Part shown: piece by piece, positions 24,240 through 25,634 of the stretch | Layout of the letters: every line of letters begins with the position of its first letter | How positions within the stretch are numbered: position 1 is the first letter of the stretch | From: a virus | Length of the DNA: 25,634 nucleotides | Virus record (IMG/VR): IMGVR_UViG_3300024255_000139 | Span: 1 to 25,634 of that record | Strand: one strand, 5' to 3' | The notes under the pieces: generated by a model | Told to the model about the DNA's origin: nothing | Databases searched by the model: none | Seen by the model: only the letters and a program-made list of their open reading frames with translations | Translations under genes and position numbers: made by a program

Positions 24240-25634
24240 ATGATGCAGAAACACAGAATACGTACTGAAATAGGAAATAATCAAAAATTGACTGTAGAGT
24301 TAAAACAAGATTACGACTTATTAGAAATACTTTCACTCAAATTTAGTCAAAAAGACGCATACACATCTCTTTGTGCTGATTATGGGGTGGTCTGTGGTAG
24401 AATCAGTGCAAACAATGGATTTGGTGTTGCAAATGCAAGGGTATCTATTTTTATACCGTTGGATGATGTTGATGAACAAGATCCCGTAGTATCTGCACTT
24501 TATCCATATAAATTAACACAGGACACAAATACAGACGGATACAAGTACAATCTATTCCCAAAAAGGAAACAACACACAGGACATACTCCTACAGGTACAT
24601 TTCCTGATCAAGAAGACATTCTAACAAGAGAGGAAGTACTATATGTGTATGAAAAATATTATAAGTACACTGTAAAGACTAACGACGCTGGTGATTTCAT
24701 GATATGGGGTGTTCCTGTTGGTAAACAAACAATACATGTAGATGTAGATTTGTCCGACATGGGGTGTCAGTCATTAGTACCTTATGATTTTATTTATGAG
24801 GGGGTTTCTGAAGAAAAGTTTGAAAACAATTACATATTTAGAAGTAGTTCTGATATTGGAAGTTTACCACAGACATTAACTTTTGAAGAGAGTTTGGAAG
24901 TTTATCCTTTTTGGGGTAACGAGGATTTATGTGAAATTGGAATTACAAGGACAGATTACGATTTATCTGAACAAGGTATTAGGATAGAACCATATTCAAT
25001 CATGATGGGCGGAACCTTTACTGATTCAGGAAAAGATTCGGTAAGAGTTGGGTGTAATGTTGATAATCAAATGGGAGAAAAATGTTCACTCATAACTGGT
25101 GAGGGGGATATTGAAACTATTAGATTTTCAGGATATTATGAAGATAATGATGATGGGACACCAAACTACGAGAGACCAATATTGGAAGCATTACAATTGG
25201 ATTCCCAAATAGATAAGGATGGTAATTTCTTTTTTAGGGTTCCTATGAATATGGGATACAGAATCACAAATGAATTCGGTGAATTGGTAGAGACTAAAGA
25301 CACCCAAAGAGGTATACCAACAAGAGGAACATATAGATTTAGACTTTCATTACAAAATGATAATGGTCAGAAAAAACAATACAGGGGTAAGTATTTGGTA
25401 CCACAAATTAAAGAACATCAATTAAGTGGTCAAATTCATCCCAATGCGTATGCATTCTCAGATAATTTAGATGACTACCCTTCCGATTCACATGATGATA
25501 TTACGGGGGTTAATAATAATGGGTTTGCAAATGACATGTTTTACTCTTTTAGATACAATAGGGTTTATACAGTATCGTCATTTATTAACCAATACCATAA
25601 TAAATCTTGGGGTGAACGAGTATTTCCGTTTTTT
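24240..25634 (+). CDS. Large tail/baseplate structural protein with Ig-like domains, N-terminal part (3' end outside window)
   Basis: The frame is open for 465 codons from ATG 24240 (or the adjacent ATG 24243) to the window end, so the protein is truncated here. The specific family is not recognised. Residues ~50-75 (VVCGRISANNGFGVANARVS) and ~145-170 (VKTNDAGDFMIWGVPVGKQT) together look like a carboxypeptidase-regulatory/CNA-B-type β-sandwich split by a ~70-residue insertion. Such domains are common in phage tail and surface proteins. A second similar pattern occurs at ~300-350 (DKDGNFFFRVPMNMGYRI). Several cysteines are present. In T4, gp7 follows gp6, so a wedge or tail-periphery (gp7 position) protein is plausible. 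The evidence is context plus fold pattern, not a recognised gp7 match. Confidence 0.6.
   Translation, partial: MMQKHRIRTEIGNNQKLTVELKQDYDLLEILSLKFSQKDAYTSLCADYGVVCGRISANNGFGVANARVSIFIPLDDVDEQDPVVSALYPYKLTQDTNTDGYKYNLFPKRKQHTGHTPTGTFPDQEDILTREEVLYVYEKYYKYTVKTNDAGDFMIWGVPVGKQTIHVDVDLSDMGCQSLVPYDFIYEGVSEEKFENNYIFRSSSDIGSLPQTLTFEESLEVYPFWGNEDLCEIGITRTDYDLSEQGIRIEPYSIMMGGTFTDSGKDSVRVGCNVDNQMGEKCSLITGEGDIETIRFSGYYEDNDDGTPNYERPILEALQLDSQIDKDGNFFFRVPMNMGYRITNEFGELVETKDTQRGIPTRGTYRFRLSLQNDNGQKKQYRGKYLVPQIKEHQLSGQIHPNAYAFSDNLDDYPSDSHDDITGVNNNGFANDMFYSFRYNRVYTVSSFINQYHNKSWGERVFPFF

Overview
The window is a stretch of a T4-like contractile-tailed (myovirus) phage genome. All recognised genes lie on the + strand, are tightly packed or overlapping, and form a tail/baseplate block, a replication and nucleotide-metabolism block, and a second baseplate block. 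No integrase, repressor, transposase, CRISPR array or tRNA was recognised. The host is probably a member of the Bacteroidota, possibly marine. This is an inference from three points: A-rich start regions with almost no Shine-Dalgarno sequences, a low-GC genome rich in AGA and ATA codons, and class Ia ribonucleotide reductase subunits of the type shared by Bacteroidota and eukaryotes.

Layout: (1) 1-13.4 kb, late structural genes. In order: the C-terminal part of a tape-measure-like protein; a 1574-aa protein resembling a tail-tube initiator/baseplate cap (T4 gp48/gp54 position); a small LysM-like gp53-type wedge protein; a giant 1915-aa protein with baseplate-hub (gp27-like) features; a 67-aa unknown protein; an acidic repeat plus coiled-coil protein; and a small Dps/ferritin-like protein. 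The order tape measure, tube cap, gp53, hub is what makes these calls more secure than similarity alone. (2) 13.4-21.8 kb, replication and DNA precursors. It starts after a terminator and holds a gp32-like single-strand DNA-binding protein with a bacterial-SSB-like C-terminal tip, a structured RNA element, UvsX recombinase, a FEN-type 5' nuclease/RNase H, an unknown protein with an internal duplication, gp41-like replicative helicase, NrdB and NrdA, ending at a strong terminator. (3) 21.9 kb to the end, baseplate wedge: gp25-like, gp6-like, and a truncated large structural protein with Ig-like domains.

Together the genes supply the recombination-dependent replication core (SSB, recombinase, helicase, flap nuclease), dNTP production (NrdAB) and the tail baseplate. 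No polymerase, primase, clamp or capsid genes are in the window.

The most unusual features are a 79-nt three-way-junction RNA candidate between the SSB and uvsX genes, the very large hub and tube-initiator proteins, the SSB tip, the duplicated unknown protein beside the helicase, and a TATTTATA motif recurring just upstream of structural genes.
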